Shown here piece after piece: positions 56,984 through 64,000 of a DNA stretch of 64,000 bases (position 1 is the stretch's first letter; every line of letters begins with the position of its first letter). The stretch comes from Actinomadura opuntiae (GTDB lineage Bacteria; Actinomycetota; Actinomycetes; Streptosporangiales; Streptosporangiaceae), in contig NZ_JASNWF010000012.1 in the NCBI RefSeq assembly GCF_030283205.1, positions 124,001-188,000 of the forward strand, written 5' to 3'. The notes beneath the pieces are model-generated. The model did no database searches. It was given only the letters and a program-made list of their open reading frames with translations, and was not told the DNA's origin. A program made the translations under genes and the position numbers.

Positions 56984-58033
56984 CTACTTGCCGAACATGC
57001 CGCGGCGGGTGCGGCGGTGCACGCCCTTCGCGCGGTGCGCGGCGGCCGCCGCGCCGGCGGGCGCGCGGCGCTTCCCGAGCCGGAGCTGGGTGAGCAGCAC
57101 CGCGATCGCCACCATCAGCGCCGCCAGCCACGCGACCTGCGTGCTCGCGACCCGCTCGAAGGTGAGGTCCTGCGCGACGGGCGCCTTGTTCCCGCGCAGC
57201 CTGCTGTTCGGCGTCACCGACACCGTGGTCGGGGCGACCGACGGGGTGGGGGCCGCAATCGGCGGCAAGGCCACTTGGGGATTCTTCGACGCGAACGACG
57301 AGTTCGGTGTCGGCAGCACGCTGCCGCCCACGGACCCGGCCTCAGCGGCGGAGGCCCCGGACGTCCCACCGCTGGAGCCACTGCCACCGGAACCGCTCCC
57401 GCTGCCGCTGCCACCGGACGAGCCGTGGTTGCTCCCGGACGACGACGATGACGACGGCGACGGTGAGGCGCTCTTGGAAGGGGACGGCGACTTCGACGGC
57501 TTCTTCGTCGGCGACTTGGTGGGCGTCTTCGTCGGCGACGGACTCGGCACCACGAGCTTGAACGTCACGGCTCTCGACACGGCCTCGATGTCGGTCGCAT
57601 CGACGGTGATGGTGAAGGTGAGCGTTCCCGACTTCTTGATGGACTTGGGGACGGTCACGGTCGACTCGATCAGTCCGCGGTGACCTTCCGCCAGCTCGCC
57701 CACGGTGCAGCCGGCCGAGGTGTAGGGCGCCGCGCAGTCGCCGCCGACCGTGGCCTTGGGCGACGTCGTGATGCCGACGACCTTGATGCCCGACACGGTG
57801 CCGCCGTCCGCGACGATGTGCGTCCGCACCTGGACGGTGCCGCCTGGGCGCACGCTGTCCGAGAGGGCGCTCACGTCCATCGCGAGCGTTCCCGGAGTCG
57901 GCGTCGGGGACGCGGAGTCCGACTTCGACGGCGTCGGCGTCACATCGGCGGAGGCGGATGCGCCTCCGGCGGCGAGGACGGCCGCTGCGCCGAGCCCAAC
58001 AAAGATCGGTTTAACCGCCGGTCGGCAGTACAC
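56984..58033 (-). CDS. Secreted, C-terminally anchored Ser/Pro-rich protein
   Basis: This 349-residue protein has a GTG start. A signal peptide (about 1-30, GLGAAAVLAAGGASASA) precedes a beta-sandwich region (about 50-155: GTVQVRTHIVADGGTVSGIK, two Cys around AAPYTSAGCT). A long TKTPTKSPTKKPS-type and Gly/Ser-rich stalk leads to a C-terminal membrane helix (WLAALMVAIAVLLTQLRL) and basic tail. It is probably a surface protein with an adhesive or structural role. No LPXTG sortase motif is evident. Confidence 0.78.
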   Translation of the reverse strand: MYCRPAVKPIFVGLGAAAVLAAGGASASADVTPTPSKSDSASPTPTPGTLAMDVSALSDSVRPGGTVQVRTHIVADGGTVSGIKVVGITTSPKATVGGDCAAPYTSAGCTVGELAEGHRGLIESTVTVPKSIKKSGTLTFTITVDATDIEAVSRAVTFKLVVPSPSPTKTPTKSPTKKPSKSPSPSKSASPSPSSSSSSGSNHGSSGGSGSGSGSGGSGSSGGTSGASAAEAGSVGGSVLPTPNSSFASKNPQVALPPIAAPTPSVAPTTVSVTPNSRLRGNKAPVAQDLTFERVASTQVAWLAALMVAIAVLLTQLRLGKRRAPAGAAAAAHRAKGVHRRTRRGMFGK

Positions 58034-58147
58034 CGCCCCAGCACCTCCGTCGCATCGCCTTTGAGCGCCTGTGCCCGCTGTACCCGGGAGATCGTCCCAG
58101 GAATCATGCCAACACGGATCAACGGGCCAAAGCAACCCCGTGGACGT

Positions 58148-58516
58148 TCACATGACTTCCTCTCGGACGTCCTCTACCTCGGCGCTCGGCGCCCACGCCT
58201 GCCAGACGCCCTGGTCAATGCGCTCGAGGCCGAGGGATTCGGCCACCGGGGCCCGCCCGCCGACATATTCGACGCGCAGCCAGGTCTCGTGCTCGCCGAC
58301 GATGACGAACCGCTCGCCGCGCCACCGGCATGTCGTGCGGACGTACCGGAGCTCCTCGACCTCGGAGGCCGGGACGATCCGCCGGAACCGGCCGGGGCGC
58401 AGCTCCTCGAAACCGTCGGTCGGCCCCGGCGTGTACAGCCGGATCTCGCCGTCGGCGCCCGGCGCGGCCTCGAAATCGCGGCCGAGCCAGCGCGCCACGT
58501 AGCCGTCCCTGATCAC
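58148..58516 (-). CDS. Small hypothetical protein coupled to the SseB-type gene
   Basis: 122 residues with GTG start overlapping the upstream stop (GTGA). It is rich in beta strands and charged residues (VARWLGRDFEAAPGADGEIR, VEELRYVRTTCRWRGERFVI). No known domain. Its tight coupling suggests it binds or assists the large SseB-type protein; a toxin-immunity relation is possible but not shown. Confidence 0.7.
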   Translation of the reverse strand: MIRDGYVARWLGRDFEAAPGADGEIRLYTPGPTDGFEELRPGRFRRIVPASEVEELRYVRTTCRWRGERFVIVGEHETWLRVEYVGGRAPVAESLGLERIDQGVWQAWAPSAEVEDVREEVM

Positions 58517-61500
58517 TGCGCGGCCCCCGTCCGCCCGTCCGTGCCGTCGGGGCCGGTGGTCGCGTCGGGCCGCAGCCACGCGAGCCGGTCGGGGTCGTAC
58601 ATCGCGACGAACCTCTCCGAACGATCCGTGCCCAGGTAGTACATCTCCGCGCCGTAGGGGAGCCGGACGCTGTCCACCTTGTACTCGCGGATGGAGCCGG
58701 CGCTTCCCGGCGCGAACCCGCCGCCGACGAACGGGGGCCGCTCGATCACCCATCCGGCCTCGCCCCACGCGGCCATCTCCTCGGCGTCGCGCCCGCCGAA
58801 CGGGATGCGGTACAGCTCCGGGCAGTACGCGGGCCACCGGATCACGTAGACGCCGTCGTCGGCGGGGGAGAAGGACGTGCCCTCGTAGAGCAGGCCCAGC
58901 GCCTCGTACAGCTGGACGGGCGTCTGCAGTTCCGCGACGTCGCCCGTGGGGTGCACGAATCCGCCGACGCGGTCGTAGCCCTGCTCCAGATACCAGCCCA
59001 CGTGTCCGTGCGGGACGACCTTCTGCATGATGGTCGGCTGCGACACGCGGTCGTCGAGGTCGTCGGTCCGCGGCGCGGGCGCGGCCGTCACGTCCTGCAC
59101 CGTGAGGTCCGCGGCGGGCTCCCGCGGCGGCGGAGGCGCGGGGACCTGCGGGCGCGCCTGGACGAGCCCGACGCGCACGGCCCACTCGCTCAGCGCCCGT
59201 ACCTGGTCGCCGCGCAGGGACGCGCCGATCCGCGTCCCCGGGTTGAGCAGCAGAGCCCAGTCCTCGCGCGGCCACGCGCCGATCAGCTCGCGGAAGTCGG
59301 CGTAGACGAACCGCGACTCCGGCAGCACCTCCCGCAGCCGGACGAGGGAGGTGAACACCCGGACGGCCGCGCCGTCCCGCAGCGCCGCGTCCCACCGGAA
59401 CTCGCGCTGCACCGGGGTGACCTCGAGCGGCGCGTCCGGCGGGATCGGCACCAGCACGTTGGCGTTCAGCAGCACCCGCAGGAACGCGTCGGAGTCACCG
59501 CCGACCGCGGCTTCGTACAGCTCCTGATCGATCCGGTTGCCCGGCTCGAACACCGGCTCGGGCTCCTCGACGCTCCGCAGCCGCCGCTCCGGCCCGGCCG
59601 GGCCGGGCTCCTGGGCGTGCGGTGCGGGGGAGGCCGGGTCCGCGGCTCCGACGTCCGCCGGTCCGGTCCGCGCCCCGAGATCGGCGATCGCGTGGCCGCC
59701 GGTCACGGTGGACGCGTTCTCGCCGCTCGCAACGTCCTGCGCGGGCGGCACCGGCGCATCGCCCGCGCCGCCGTAGCCGCCGGTGTCGGGCGGGGTGTAG
59801 GTGTGCGGCCCGGTCGACTCGGCCGGCGTCCTGTGGCCGCCGTGTGCTCCGGTGTCGCCGGGAAGGGAAGCGCTGTAATCGGTGCGCTCGGTTGCTTCGG
59901 TTGGCGCGTCGGTGCTCGATGGACCAGCCGATGCACCCGTGGGGTACCCGCTGCCGCTGTTGGACGGCTCGTAGCCGGGCAGTCCCTGCGGGCCCGTGGT
60001 CTCCGGCGCGCCGACCCCGGCGTTTCCGCCCAAGGGCACCGAATCGGAGGCGGCAGGCGAAGACGTGCCGACGTCTCCGGGCGTGTGGGGCACCTGGGGT
60101 TGCGGACCGGTGTCGTGTGCGGCAGTGGGATCGGCGCTGCTCTCGTACGCGCTGACCTGTGGCTGCGGGCCTGTGGTGGTCGGCGGGACGGCCTGTGCGC
60201 TGGTGAGGTCGGCCGCGTCTTGACCGGGCGGCGGGCTGGTGGGCGGCGGCGTTCCGGCGTCCCCCGGCACGTGTGCGACTTGGGGCTGTGGGCCGGTGGT
60301 GTGCGAGCCTGGCGCAGCGGTGGGGTCGGCGCCGCTCTCGTACGCGGTGACCTGTGGCTGCGGGCCTGTGGTGGGCTGTGCGCTGGGCAGGTCGGATGCG
60401 TCTTGGCCGGGCAGGGCATGCGGTCCGCTGACGTCCGCCGGATCGGTGGCGGGCGGGAGCGTCGCGTCGTGGGGAGGTGCTGCGGCGTCTCCCAGCGCGT
60501 GGGGGACCTGGGGTTGCGGGCCGCCCAGTGCGGCGGTGGGGTCGGCGCCGCCCTCGTACGCGGTGACCTGGGGTTGCGGGCCTGTGGTGGTCGACGGGGT
60601 GGGGTGTGCGGCGGTCAGGTCGGCTGGGCCCTGCGGTGTGCCGGGGTCCGCCGGGCCGGGGAGCGGTGGCGGGGTTGCGGCGTCTCCCGGCGCGTGGGCG
60701 ACCTGGGGTTGGGGGCCGGTGGTGTGCGGGCTGGGGTCGGCGCTGCTGTCGTATGCGCTGACTTGGGGAATCGGGCCGGTGTGGCGTGGTTCGGAGGGCG
60801 GGGCCGTGTCGGTGGACGGGACGGCCGGGGCCACCGGGACGGCGGGGTTCTCCGGAGGAGGGGGCGTCGAGGCGGACGGCGGGGTGGCGGCCTCCTCCGG
60901 CGCGGTGCGGGGCGGGCCGCTGAGGGCGCGGACCTGCTCGCCCGGCATCGTGGCGTCGATCGGGGTGCCGGGGTTGATGACGAGCGTCCAGCCGGGGTCG
61001 GGCCAGGCGGACACGACGTCCAGCAGGCTCGGCATCACGAAGCGGGACGAGCCGATGGCCTCGTTCATCCACTTCAGCGACGTGAAGAGCTGGACGGACG
61101 TGCGGCCGTGCACGGTGACGGGCCGCCAGGGGAAGTCGGGATCCGCCGGCGGGATGCCCCACGGGGTGTCGGGATCGGCGGGGACCAGGACCTGCGCGCC
61201 GAGCAGGATCTTGAAGAAGGCGTCGGTGTCGCGGCGGCGGGCGGCGTCGAACAGGCGCTGCTCGATGTCGTTCTGCGGCTCGAAGCGGTCGGTCATCCGG
61301 GCGGCGGCGCGCTGGTCGGCCCAGGTGGCGAGGCCGGGGAGCTGGGCGGCCATGACGGTGCCGCCGGCGGGGGAGCCGGAGTTGATGGCCAGCAGCCAGC
61401 CGTGGTCGGGCCAGTAGCGCAGCGCGACGGTGAACGGCAGCTTGATGTACTCGGTGCCGGTCCCGGCGGCGTGCGCGGCCTCGATGAGGCGTTCGGGCGA

Positions 61501-62283
61501 GGTGAAGACCGGGACGACGGTGTTGCCGTCGACCTCGCGGGTCCGCCACGGGAAGCCGGGGCGGCCGGGGCGGAGCGTGTAGTCGGTGTCGTCCGGGACG
61601 GGCAGCAGGATCTCGGTGTCCGCCATCGTCTGCAGGAACAGGTCGTGGTCGTTGTTCGCCGCGGCGCGCAGGAGCTCGCGCTCGACGTCGTTGGCGGGCC
61701 GGAACTCGGGACGGGACGGCTCGGGCGCCGCCTCGCGGGGCAGCTCCCGGTGCTGGCCCTGCAGCTCCTCCCAGGGCGACTCGTCCTGCGAGGACGGCGA
61801 CGGCGACGGCGCCGGTTCCGGCACCGCGGCGGGCGGGATCCCGGGCCGGCCGACCCGGGGCGGGCGGCCGTCGCCGTCGGCGACCTGGCGGACGAACCAG
61901 GCGGGCATCCGCGCCTCGATCGGCAGCGGGGTGCCGCCGGGGTGGCCGGGGGCGTCGACGGCGAGCCACCAGCGGGCGTCCGGCCAGGTCTCGGCGAGGT
62001 CGCCGAAGCGCAGCGTCATGAAGTGCCGCCAGGACGGGCCGAGGCACGCGCGCATCGCCGCGGCGGAGGTGTAGGCGAGGACGTGCACGCGGCCGTCCTC
62101 CTCGCGGGTCGGCCACGCCGGCCGCGCCCGGCCGGCGAGGACGCCGTCGACGGCGTCGTCCGGGACGGGCACCACGAGCTCGCTGCCCGCGAGGACGCGG
62201 AAGTAGCCCTCCTGGTCCCCGGCCCGAACGCTCTCCTCCAGTCGGCGTTCCAGTTCCGACGTGGGTCGCCACGCGTCGGCCAC
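58513..62283 (-). CDS. Giant SseB-type protein with four SseB modules and TTGPQPQV repeats
   Basis: The protein is 1256 residues long. Four SseB N-terminal-like modules occur (three before ~480, one near 960-1060). Each has a pattern like ERELLRAAANNDHDLFLQ followed by a VPVPDDxD strand and a TLxINPGTP-type end. Between the third and fourth lies a Pro/Thr-rich stretch with repeated TTGPQPQVxAYE units. The last ~200 residues (VGWYLEQGYDRVGGFVHPTG, YVIRWPAYCPELYRIPFGG) form a separate, unrecognised domain that may be the effector end. There is no signal peptide. GTG start 62283. Coupled downstream to a small gene. Confidence 0.75.
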   Translation of the reverse strand: MADAWRPTSELERRLEESVRAGDQEGYFRVLAGSELVVPVPDDAVDGVLAGRARPAWPTREEDGRVHVLAYTSAAAMRACLGPSWRHFMTLRFGDLAETWPDARWWLAVDAPGHPGGTPLPIEARMPAWFVRQVADGDGRPPRVGRPGIPPAAVPEPAPSPSPSSQDESPWEELQGQHRELPREAAPEPSRPEFRPANDVERELLRAAANNDHDLFLQTMADTEILLPVPDDTDYTLRPGRPGFPWRTREVDGNTVVPVFTSPERLIEAAHAAGTGTEYIKLPFTVALRYWPDHGWLLAINSGSPAGGTVMAAQLPGLATWADQRAAARMTDRFEPQNDIEQRLFDAARRRDTDAFFKILLGAQVLVPADPDTPWGIPPADPDFPWRPVTVHGRTSVQLFTSLKWMNEAIGSSRFVMPSLLDVVSAWPDPGWTLVINPGTPIDATMPGEQVRALSGPPRTAPEEAATPPSASTPPPPENPAVPVAPAVPSTDTAPPSEPRHTGPIPQVSAYDSSADPSPHTTGPQPQVAHAPGDAATPPPLPGPADPGTPQGPADLTAAHPTPSTTTGPQPQVTAYEGGADPTAALGGPQPQVPHALGDAAAPPHDATLPPATDPADVSGPHALPGQDASDLPSAQPTTGPQPQVTAYESGADPTAAPGSHTTGPQPQVAHVPGDAGTPPPTSPPPGQDAADLTSAQAVPPTTTGPQPQVSAYESSADPTAAHDTGPQPQVPHTPGDVGTSSPAASDSVPLGGNAGVGAPETTGPQGLPGYEPSNSGSGYPTGASAGPSSTDAPTEATERTDYSASLPGDTGAHGGHRTPAESTGPHTYTPPDTGGYGGAGDAPVPPAQDVASGENASTVTGGHAIADLGARTGPADVGAADPASPAPHAQEPGPAGPERRLRSVEEPEPVFEPGNRIDQELYEAAVGGDSDAFLRVLLNANVLVPIPPDAPLEVTPVQREFRWDAALRDGAAVRVFTSLVRLREVLPESRFVYADFRELIGAWPREDWALLLNPGTRIGASLRGDQVRALSEWAVRVGLVQARPQVPAPPPPREPAADLTVQDVTAAPAPRTDDLDDRVSQPTIMQKVVPHGHVGWYLEQGYDRVGGFVHPTGDVAELQTPVQLYEALGLLYEGTSFSPADDGVYVIRWPAYCPELYRIPFGGRDAEEMAAWGEAGWVIERPPFVGGGFAPGSAGSIREYKVDSVRLPYGAEMYYLGTDRSERFVAMYDPDRLAWLRPDATTGPDGTDGRTGAAQ

Positions 62284-62431
62284 CGCCGCCACCCCCTGTT
62301 TCGTCCGTGCTCGTCCCCGACCCGCCGGGTCCCGGTGGGAGCTCCGGCGGGAAGTAGCGCGACTGCCTACGCTACAGGGGCGAACAGGACCAAAGGCCAT
62401 AAACGTCTGTGCTCGCGGGCGAGTCCGCAGG

Positions 62432-63721
62432 TCAGCGTGGTGCCAGTCGCGCCAGTGCGGTGCACAGCCGGTCGATGTGCTCCTCGGTGCTGCCGATCCC
62501 GAAACTCGCGCGGACCGCCGCCCCCTGCCCGCAGCCCGCGTCGCCGTGCTCGTCCAGCAGGTGCCGGACGAGCGGGTGCGCGCAGAACTTGCCGTCCCGC
62601 ACGCCGATGCCGTGCTCCCCGGACAGCGTAAGCGCCACGTCGCGCGCGTTCCAGCCGGTCACGGTGAAAGACACGATCCCCACCCGCGGCGACCGGTCGC
62701 CCCACAGGGTGAGCTCGCGGACGTGGGGGAGCGCGGCGAGGCCGGCGCGCAGCCGGGCGAGGAGGCGCTCCTCGCGGGCGGCGAGGGCGTCCCAGCCGGC
62801 GGCGGTGAGCGCGTCGCAGGCGGCGGCGAGCGCGATGACGCCGAGCACGTTCGGGGTGCCGGCCTCGTGCCGCTGCTCGGCGGACGGCGCCCACCGCACG
62901 GTGTCGGCGACGGACGCGCTGGCGCCGCCGCCCTTGAGGTAGGGGTCGGCGGCGCGCAGCCAGTCGGCGCGTCCGGCCAGCACGCCGGCGCCGAACGGCG
63001 CGTACAGCTTGTGGCCGGAGAACGCGACGTAGTCCAGGCCGAGCGCGGTCATGTCGAGGGGCCGGTGCGGGACGAGCTGCGCGGCGTCCACCGCGATGCG
63101 GGCGCCGTGCCGCCGGGCGACCTGCGCCAGCTCGCGGATCGGCCACAGCTCGCCGGTGACGTTGGACGCGGCGGTGACGACGAGCAGCCGGGCGCCGACC
63201 GGGGACGCGGCGAGCGCGCGGTCGGCGGCGTCGATCGCCTCGGCGGGCGTGGCGGGGACGGGCAGCCGCACCGCGCGCCTCCACGGCAGCAGCGACGCGT
63301 GGTGCTCGGACTCGAACACCACGACGCTCGTCCCGGACGGGACGGCGTGCGCGAGCAGGTTCATCGCGTCGGTGGTGTTGCGGGTGAACACGACCGCGGC
63401 GCGCCGCCACGCGCCGAGGAACTCCCGCACGGTCTCCCGCGCGTTCTCGTACGCCTCGGTGGTGACCTGCGAGGCGTACCCGGCGCCGCGGTGGACGCTG
63501 CTGTAGTACGGCAGCGCGCGGGTGACGGCCTCGTGCACCGCCTCCAGGCACGGCGCGCTGGCGGCGTAGTCCAGGTTGGCGTACGGGACGCGGCGCCCGT
63601 CGTCCAGCGGGACGGGCGCGTCCGCGCCGATGACGCGCGGAATGCGAACTTCCGCCGGGGTGGCCGGCGTCTCAGCAGGCGTGAACGGGAAGCGGGACGG
63701 AGCGGGGGCGAGCGTGGGCAT
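62432..63721 (-). CDS. Class V aminotransferase / cysteine desulfurase-like protein under a SAM riboswitch
   Basis: This 429-residue PLP enzyme has NLDYAASAPCLEAVHEAV, TRNTTDAMNLLAHAV, SEHHASLLPW, VDAAQLVPHRPLDM and the PLP-lysine motif FSGHKLYAPFGAGVL. The order matches SufS/CsdA-like class V enzymes, but the usual catalytic Cys loop (RxGHHC) is replaced by VRDGKFCAHPLVRHLL, which still contains a Cys. A SAM-IV-type riboswitch in its leader implies a role in sulfur amino-acid or SAM supply. ATG 63721 follows GGAAGGA. Confidence 0.88.
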   Translation of the reverse strand: MPTLAPAPSRFPFTPAETPATPAEVRIPRVIGADAPVPLDDGRRVPYANLDYAASAPCLEAVHEAVTRALPYYSSVHRGAGYASQVTTEAYENARETVREFLGAWRRAAVVFTRNTTDAMNLLAHAVPSGTSVVVFESEHHASLLPWRRAVRLPVPATPAEAIDAADRALAASPVGARLLVVTAASNVTGELWPIRELAQVARRHGARIAVDAAQLVPHRPLDMTALGLDYVAFSGHKLYAPFGAGVLAGRADWLRAADPYLKGGGASASVADTVRWAPSAEQRHEAGTPNVLGVIALAAACDALTAAGWDALAAREERLLARLRAGLAALPHVRELTLWGDRSPRVGIVSFTVTGWNARDVALTLSGEHGIGVRDGKFCAHPLVRHLLDEHGDAGCGQGAAVRASFGIGSTEEHIDRLCTALARLAPR

Positions 63722-63735
63722 GCCGGTTCCTTCCG

Positions 63736-63750
63736 GGGTCAGGGACCCCG
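63736..63750 (-). promoter_or_regulatory. Hairpin next to the RBS, likely riboswitch expression platform
   Basis: GGGGTC (63736-63741) pairs with GACCCC around 63744-63749, directly upstream of the GGAAGGA ribosome site. It could gate translation in response to the SAM aptamer. Confidence 0.5.
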
Positions 63751-63778
63751 GGGACGCGCCCGCGGGATCCGCGCTTGC

Positions 63779-63884
63779 CGGGACGCGGTGGTGCGTCCGG
63801 CCCGGTCCTCACCCGGGGCACCCCATCGCGGACGAAGGGTTGCCGGCCAGCAAGCCGGGGCTTGGCGCTGGCGCTCATGACCTA
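63779..63884 (-). promoter_or_regulatory. SAM-IV-type riboswitch
   Basis: Read on the minus strand, the leader carries the conserved SAM blocks GGTCATGAGCGCCAGCGCC, AAGCCCCGGCTTGCTGG, CCGGCAACCC, GGGGTGCCCCGGGTGA and GACC. The closing helix pairs GGTC (from 63882) with GACC (ending 63804). An extra downstream helix, GGACGC/GCGTCC (63781-63798), is typical of SAM-IV rather than SAM-I. It precedes the class V aminotransferase gene. Confidence 0.85.
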
Positions 63885-63932
63885 GTGCGGAAGTATATGC
63901 GGGGCCTGTGGCAGATCAAGCGGGAGGGTGCG

Positions 63933-64000
63933 ATGCGGTACGGGGTGGTTCGGGCGCTGGCCGGGGGCGTGGTGATGCTCGGCGTGTCCGGCCTGCTGGG
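63933..64000 (+). CDS. Start of a secreted protein, truncated by the window edge
   Basis: ATG 63933 follows GGGAGGG. The first 22 codons read MRYGVVRALAGGVVMLGVSG and continue hydrophobic, a signal peptide. Nothing more can be said. Confidence 0.6.
   Translation, partial: MRYGVVRALAGGVVMLGVSGLL

Noticed and set aside
58513..59150. TNT (NAD glycohydrolase) toxin domain at the SseB protein C-terminus
   Set aside because: A few segments looked similar at first, but I could not find the catalytic pattern of TNT, so the domain is left unnamed.
58951..62631. 1226-codon plus-strand open frame
   Set aside because: Antisense to the SseB-type gene. The repeated Gly/Arg/Val content mirrors the coding strand and no domain is visible.
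1..64000. CRISPR array
   Set aside because: I saw no regularly spaced identical repeats with unique spacers anywhere in the window, and no cas genes.

Overview
The window is high-GC DNA with the strong third-position G/C bias, GTG/TTG starts and gene content of a filamentous actinomycete. It carries XRE-DUF5753/DUF397 pairs, MocR regulators, SseB-type proteins, an actinomycete-type integrative and conjugative element (AICE) and a tatB-mrp-MgtE-like cluster. An Actinomadura-like (Thermomonosporaceae) host is my inference; no rRNA is present to confirm it.

Backbone, left (0.2-19.7 kb): tatB; mrp; a MarR regulator; a DUF1003 / MgtE-N-CBS gene pair; a cold-shock-domain protein; a two-component system next to an ABC-2 exporter whose first permease carries a large lectin-like insert; a secreted subtilase with FG-GAP repeats; a cyclic di-AMP (ydaO-type) riboswitch followed by two secreted cell-wall proteins (CHAP and RlpA-like); a NERD-UvrD helicase; tRNA-Lys; and an atypical LuxR-type regulator.

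Island 1 (19.745-28.730 kb) sits in tRNA-His(GTG) and is bounded by a perfect 48-bp direct repeat that copies the 3' half of the tRNA. It holds a frameshifted IS transposase, a large EVE-like/NOV_C (DUF3883) fusion protein, an OLD-like ATPase-TOPRIM nuclease, a PLP-dependent decarboxylase and the broken remains of a GntR regulator and a tyrosine integrase. It looks like a decayed AICE that now carries defence-type cargo.

Backbone, middle (28.8-40.6 kb): orn; a PPOX-family enzyme divergent from a MocR regulator; a phosphotransferase-family gene; two adjacent membrane-tethered sigma factors, each carrying its own zinc anti-sigma motif; and a membrane-anchored substrate-binding/VWA protein.

Island 2 (about 40.60-56.18 kb) is a serine-integrase element inserted inside a TrmH/SpoU-type rRNA methyltransferase gene. 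The element supplies a divergent replacement 3' half at its left end, so the gene stays open in frame. The original 3' half lies orphaned beyond the integrase at the right end. The cargo is an AT-rich two-gene module: an unknown protein with nuclease-like features, then an Mrr-type nuclease fused to a STAND-like NTPase. Next come a MinD/CooC-like ATPase, a WhiJ-like regulatory set (HATPase, XRE-DUF5753, DUF397), two GntR regulators and a conjugation operon ending in an FtsK/TraB-type translocase. I see no replication initiator, relaxase or excisionase.

Backbone, right (56.6-64 kb): a secreted/anchored Ser-Pro-rich protein, a small gene coupled to a giant four-module SseB-type protein, and a class V aminotransferase behind a SAM-IV-type riboswitch. 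The first codons of a further secreted protein run off the window edge.
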